From Armatimonadota bacterium (lineage in GTDB: Bacteria; Armatimonadota; Abditibacteriia; CG2-30-59-28), in the NCBI GenBank assembly GCA_016199605.1, contig JACQGJ010000556.1:1-10133 (forward strand): DNA of 10,133 bases, given 5' to 3'. Shown piece after piece: positions 6,943 through 10,133 of the stretch. Within the stretch, counting starts at the first letter, position 1. Every line of letters starts with the position of its first letter. Both the position numbers and the translations under genes were made by a program. The notes beneath the pieces are model-generated. The model saw nothing but the letters and a program-made list of their open reading frames with translations. It was not told the DNA's origin and did not search any database.

Positions 6943-8604
6943 TCAGCGTTTTTTCACAGTAAAGAACGTGCCGACGATCTCTCGACGCGGTAGGCCCTTG
7001 TCATCCTCTGCCTCGCGGTCGTAGACCACCAGGATCGTATCGCGACCGACCCCGGTAATGCTGTTGTAGGACGAGGTGCGGCCTCGATAGAAGCAGAACG
7101 AGCCTTTCCATGTCTTGCCATTGTTCGTCGAGAAGATCAGGTAGTTATCCGGCCGACCGTACGTGCACACAATCACGCCGCACTTCATCACACACAGATT
7201 CGGCCACACTCCTCGGTCGGCGATAGGCTCGGGCTTGCTCCAACTCCTGCCCTCGTCCCGGGAACGGCAAAGGTACACTGGCGTGTGCTTGCCGAAACTG
7301 CCGCCACTGCGCATGACGCACAGGATGTCGCCGTTCGGCGCGCGGGCCAGGGCGCCCTCATCAAATCCTTCCTGAGTCAGGCTGGGGTCTGCATCGTAGG
7401 CGACGGTAACCGGGCTTCCCCAGGTCTTGCCCTTGTCAGAGGAAAAGGCCACGATCGTGCGATAGCGATAGAAGTGAAAGGACTCCGGGAAGTCCGCTGG
7501 CGCGGAGTGGTCACCTTCGTAGTTGCCATACATCGTGGCCATCAGGTCACCGTTCTTGAGGCGGATCAGCCCATGGTCCATCAGAAATCCGTCGTTCGTT
7601 TCGGCGCCATCTCCCCCACAGGGGACCGATCTGGGAACGCCGACGATGCTGGTCCCGTTGTTCACCGTCTTCCAGTTATCGAGCGACCTCTTCTGATCCA
7701 GGGAATACTTCCCATCACCCCGTTTCTTCGTCCAGAATCCCAGACTCACCACCTCTCCTTTACGAAGTTCGATGCTGGCATTGTTGGGGCCGGGTGGTCC
7801 TTCCTTCCAGGTGTGGCCGCCGTCGGCTGACCAGTAACCCTTGTCTCGTTCATAGGAACCTCCCCCCACTGTGATCCGGCCGTCGGCGAACTGAAACACG
7901 GCGGGGTAAGTCGCGTTCGGTTGGATGACCACGGTATCCTTCATGCGGACAGACAGCCCGGGGATTTGCGGAACGTCAATCTTCTGCGGCATCGGTCTCC
8001 TCCTCTGAAAACGGAAAGTTTGCCAGAGAGCCTCGCCACTGGCGAACGAGGCCCCGGCGCCAAACTCTACCTCGTTGCGGCCTCCTTCAGCCGGTGAACT
8101 GAACTTCCCTTTCCCATCGATGGCCAGTTTGTCATCCACAAAGACCTCAATGTCCGTGTCCGAAATGCGGACACGATACGTGTGCAGATCATCCGTGGTA
8201 TTCATAGGGTAGTCGAGTTTAGCGTACCAAAGGCCAATGTGATCGGGATAGAAAGACAGGATTTCCTCATGGAGTCCATCAGCGACATCCATGCACATAC
8301 CCGCCGGACCTTCGGAAGCCGTAATCAGCTTCAACCGGCCTTCGCACTCCGTCGAATCCCGAGGGTCGGCGTGCCAGTAAACTCGGTACATTAGCACGCT
8401 CCCCGGCTCTCTGCTTGGGTCGGTGATGTGCAGCAACCCGTTCTCGAAACTCACTGTCTTGGGCCCGATCGGCAAACCGCCGGCAGGGCTCGCCGGTGGT
8501 GGTGTCTTTCCATCCAAAAGAGTGACCCAAGACGGCTGCTCCGCATGAAGGCAGGACGAGAATACAGTCAGCAGACCAGTCACCACCAAGATCCGGACGA
8601 TCAT
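6943..8604 (-). CDS. Secreted Asp-box (BNR) sialidase-like protein with N-terminal lectin-like domain
   Basis: This 553-residue precursor has a signal peptide at 1-21 (core ILVVTGLLTVF). Cys18 in VFSSC weakly resembles a lipobox, so a lipoprotein is possible. Residues about 25-200 resemble the concanavalin-like fold of DUF1080/LamG proteins (opening WVTLLDGK). Residues about 215-551 form a six-bladed sialidase-type propeller with four Asp boxes: SADGGHTW (259-266), SSDKGKTW (388-395), SRDEGRSW (448-455) and a degenerate STNNGKTW (492-499). Active-site-like positions are E416 before ALARAPNGD, R432, R484 and Y513 in SYNSI. The expected (F/Y)RIP motif is replaced by TYPAV (232-236), so the first Arg of the carboxylate-binding triad is missing; the substrate may not be sialic acid. 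The ATG at 8604 has GGTGGAG just upstream. The ATG at 8646 would add 14 residues but lacks a ribosome binding site. It is the first gene of the probable two-gene transcript with the giant glycosidase-like gene. Confidence 0.88.
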   Translation of the reverse strand: MIVRILVVTGLLTVFSSCLHAEQPSWVTLLDGKTPPPASPAGGLPIGPKTVSFENGLLHITDPSREPGSVLMYRVYWHADPRDSTECEGRLKLITASEGPAGMCMDVADGLHEEILSFYPDHIGLWYAKLDYPMNTTDDLHTYRVRISDTDIEVFVDDKLAIDGKGKFSSPAEGGRNEVEFGAGASFASGEALWQTFRFQRRRPMPQKIDVPQIPGLSVRMKDTVVIQPNATYPAVFQFADGRITVGGGSYERDKGYWSADGGHTWKEGPPGPNNASIELRKGEVVSLGFWTKKRGDGKYSLDQKRSLDNWKTVNNGTSIVGVPRSVPCGGDGAETNDGFLMDHGLIRLKNGDLMATMYGNYEGDHSAPADFPESFHFYRYRTIVAFSSDKGKTWGSPVTVAYDADPSLTQEGFDEGALARAPNGDILCVMRSGGSFGKHTPVYLCRSRDEGRSWSKPEPIADRGVWPNLCVMKCGVIVCTYGRPDNYLIFSTNNGKTWKGSFCFYRGRTSSYNSITGVGRDTILVVYDREAEDDKGLPRREIVGTFFTVKKR

Positions 8605-8646
8605 AGCACTCCACCACCTGAGATTTGAACGGATCGCGAGTCGCAT

Positions 8647-9041
8647 GGATGATTTGTGGCAGGTACTCCCTTCGCGGTCGCGACTCGGTTCAATGTGCTG
8701 CCACTCGCCAGGAAGTATACAGCAGCAAGGGGTACATTCGTAAGTGATGCGCCTTTAATCATTTTTCTTGGAGCACCACCATGCAAGCCGAGACCATGCT
8801 TTCCCATGGGCCTTGGTGACGTCCATCCGTACTTACGGGAAAGGCAAGAGGAAACGAACCGCTCGAGGTGATTTTTCCTGCGAAGGAGGAAGTCGTGTCG
8901 CCTTACCTGCCTGGAGGGAGAATTCAATGAGAAACGGAGACCTCCATCCTTGTTAACGCGGCAGGGAGAGTACACGACAGGTTCCGCCATGAGGCACGAA
9001 GAGAAAGGGTGGGGCGTGGCTGCAGGCGTTGGAGGGGATTC
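8647..9041. other. Divergent intergenic region (395 bases)
   Basis: This is the spacer between the leftward operon and the rightward plus-strand gene, so it should contain both promoters. The left third holds the tentative leftward promoter. The centre has three CCATG copies (8779-8783, 8794-8798, 8804-8808), the last inside the palindrome CCCATGGG (8803-8810), which could be a regulator site. The right third is rich in purine runs resembling ribosome binding sites and holds two tiny overlapping frames (8895-8930 and 8927-8956). I found no convincing rightward -35/-10 pair. No normal-sized gene is supported. Confidence 0.5.
8714..8743 (-). promoter_or_regulatory. Possible promoter of the sialidase-like/glycosidase-like operon
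   Basis: On the minus strand TATACT (8714-8719, 5 of 6 matches to TATAAT) lies 18 bases downstream of TTACGA (8738-8743, only 3 of 6 matches to TTGACA). A transcript would start near 8707, about 100 bases before the chosen ATG. The -10 element is good and the -35 poor, so this is a tentative call. Confidence 0.3.
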
Positions 9042-9044
9042 GTG
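9031..9044 (+). promoter_or_regulatory. Ribosome binding site that fixes the GTG start at 9042
   Basis: GGAGGGG is followed by ATTC and then GTG. It matches the anti-Shine-Dalgarno consensus with normal spacing, and translation from this GTG immediately gives a well-formed signal peptide. This decides the start of the plus-strand partial gene, which has no ATG near its N-terminus. Confidence 0.6.
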
Positions 9045-10133
9045 AATAGAATCTTCCGCATCGCGGTAGCTCTGCTTCTTGTGTCCACGATCACAGTGCC
9101 GGCGCAGATACAGATTCACAGGGGCGACTCTGATCGCGTCGCCAGCGAAGTGGTCACCGTACAGAACCGCTTCCTCAGAATCGTTGTCAATCCTGCCAGG
9201 GGTGGAGTCATTCAGTCTTTCACCTACAGAGGTGAAGAGCTCACCAGGGATGAAGGGATCTTGCAGGACCATCTCTGGGATCTCGGCCATGGTGTGGGAG
9301 GATTCTACGGGGAGCCGTACCTTCTTGAAATCAAGCAACTGCCCGGGAGAGTCGTTCTCCATCTGTCTAAAGAGGGGACAAAGGGCAGCTACCAGTTTCT
9401 GGAGATTCACAAGTCCATCACTCTTTTGGAAGACGAATGCGGAGTGCTGGTCACCTATTCCTTCAGAAATCAGGTGAGAAGCCAGACTCCGATCACAGTC
9501 TTCCCATGGTTCAATCACATCCTGGGGACTGCCGGCCCCAATACCTACTTCATTCCTACGGAAGAGGGCATCAAGAGAGTCTCGTACGATCCCGACCACG
9601 TGGATTGGGGAGGAGAGGATCCCAGGGCAAACCTGTGGTTCAACAATCCTTCCCGCGGCTGGTCAGGGCTCGTGGGGAAGGACCACGTCGGATTGGTGTG
9701 CCTCCCGGAATACAAATACCTCCATTGCGTCTACACCTGGTTGGGTAAGAACCTGGCTACGCTGGAATGGCGCTTTATCCCCGCAAGCGTTCAGCCCGGA
9801 AAGGAATTCACTACCTCCTTCACCCTCATCCCATTCAAAGGGCTGATGGAGATCAGTGGGGCAGGCGGAGGAATCGTTGCCTCCCTGGACAGGCCCAACC
9901 ACCGCGTCCTTCTCGTCTCCCATCGTAAACAACAGGTCAGGTTGCAGGTACGAATCAAAGGTCCCGATGGGAAGGAAGAACGGCAGGCCGATGTCGCACT
10001 GATGCTCGAGCCAGATACGGTAGCCTCCGTTCCCTTCAGTCCACCTGATGGCAATGGCGGTCTGGTCTATTGTGAGATCACGGATCATCAGGGGAAGTAC
10101 CTGGCCGATGTCGAGGGACCTTTGGAAGAGGGG
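9042..10133 (+). CDS. Secreted protein with mutarotase-like beta-sandwich, 3' end beyond the window (partial)
   Basis: The frame is open for 364 codons from GTG at 9042 to the window edge with no stop. GGAGGGG (9031-9037) sits 4 bases before the GTG, a strong ribosome binding site. Residues 1-21 form a clear signal peptide (MNRIFR, hydrophobic AVALLLVSTITV, cut likely after VPA before QI). Residues about 36-265 have alternating beta-strand patterns that resemble the galactose-mutarotase-like supersandwich common in carbohydrate-active enzymes: NRFLRIVVNPARGGVIQSF (42-60), FPWFNHI (154-160), and LEWRFIPASVQPG (241-253). A second beta domain seems to begin near 290. No catalytic residues can be named, and a catalytic domain could lie in the unseen C-terminal part. 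It is divergent from the three other genes. Arginine codons are AGA/AGG in about 13 of 22 cases, unlike the neighbouring sialidase-like gene. I do not recognise a named family; the coding call is firm, the fold assignment moderate. Confidence 0.8.
   Translation, partial: MNRIFRIAVALLLVSTITVPAQIQIHRGDSDRVASEVVTVQNRFLRIVVNPARGGVIQSFTYRGEELTRDEGILQDHLWDLGHGVGGFYGEPYLLEIKQLPGRVVLHLSKEGTKGSYQFLEIHKSITLLEDECGVLVTYSFRNQVRSQTPITVFPWFNHILGTAGPNTYFIPTEEGIKRVSYDPDHVDWGGEDPRANLWFNNPSRGWSGLVGKDHVGLVCLPEYKYLHCVYTWLGKNLATLEWRFIPASVQPGKEFTTSFTLIPFKGLMEISGAGGGIVASLDRPNHRVLLVSHRKQQVRLQVRIKGPDGKEERQADVALMLEPDTVASVPFSPPDGNGGLVYCEITDHQGKYLADVEGPLEEG

Noticed and set aside
8951..8977. TTGTTA ... TACACG as a rightward promoter
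   Set aside because: The spacing is only 15 bases and the -10 match is poor; not better than chance.
8601..9599. 332-codon open frame on the minus strand
   Set aside because: It runs antisense through the plus-strand secreted gene, crosses the divergent spacer and overlaps the start of the sialidase-like gene. Its translation has no signal peptide, repeats or recognisable motifs, while the competing frames are clearly coding.
9663..10088. 141-codon minus-strand open frame
   Set aside because: It lies wholly within the plus-strand secreted gene, is antisense to it, and shows no protein-like features.

Overview
The window looks like bacterial accessory DNA (G+C-rich, estimated by eye at mid to high fifties percent) dedicated to secreted, multidomain proteins of the carbohydrate-processing kind. 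The mix of an Asp-box (BNR) sialidase-like protein with an N-terminal lectin-like domain, a 1365-residue glycosidase-like giant of the DUF6259 type, and a lectin-tailed PQQ-type beta-propeller is typical of Planctomycetota, Verrucomicrobiota and similar uncultured environmental phyla. This placement is inferred from protein architecture only. There are no rRNA, tRNA, CRISPR, insertion sequence or phage signals.

Layout: three genes lie on the minus strand, read right to left. First comes the Asp-box sialidase-like protein (6943-8604). Only about 45 bases later the large glycosidase-like protein follows (2800-6897), so these two are probably one transcript. After a 380-base gap comes the PQQ-type propeller (125-2419), which has its own predicted promoter and a strong hairpin in its 5' leader. 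On the plus strand a fourth gene starts at 9042 with GTG behind a clear GGAGGGG ribosome binding site and runs open off the right edge (364 codons seen). It encodes a secreted protein with a mutarotase-like beta-sandwich. It is divergent from the other three, across a 395-base spacer (8647-9041) that should hold both promoters.

How they may work together (inference): all four proteins carry N-terminal export signals and most carry beta-sandwich or lectin-like modules, so the region resembles a small glycan-capture and degradation locus. No transporter, SusC/SusD pair, regulator or sulfatase is visible, so the locus is either partial here or unlike the classical Bacteroidetes type. The sialidase-like protein keeps four Asp boxes and several active-site-like positions, but lacks the Arg of the usual (F/Y)RIP motif, so true sialidase activity is doubtful. 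The giant protein has an Asp and a Glu placed like TIM-barrel glycosidase catalytic residues, but its substrate is unknown. The plus-strand gene also uses arginine codons differently from its neighbour, hinting at a separate history.
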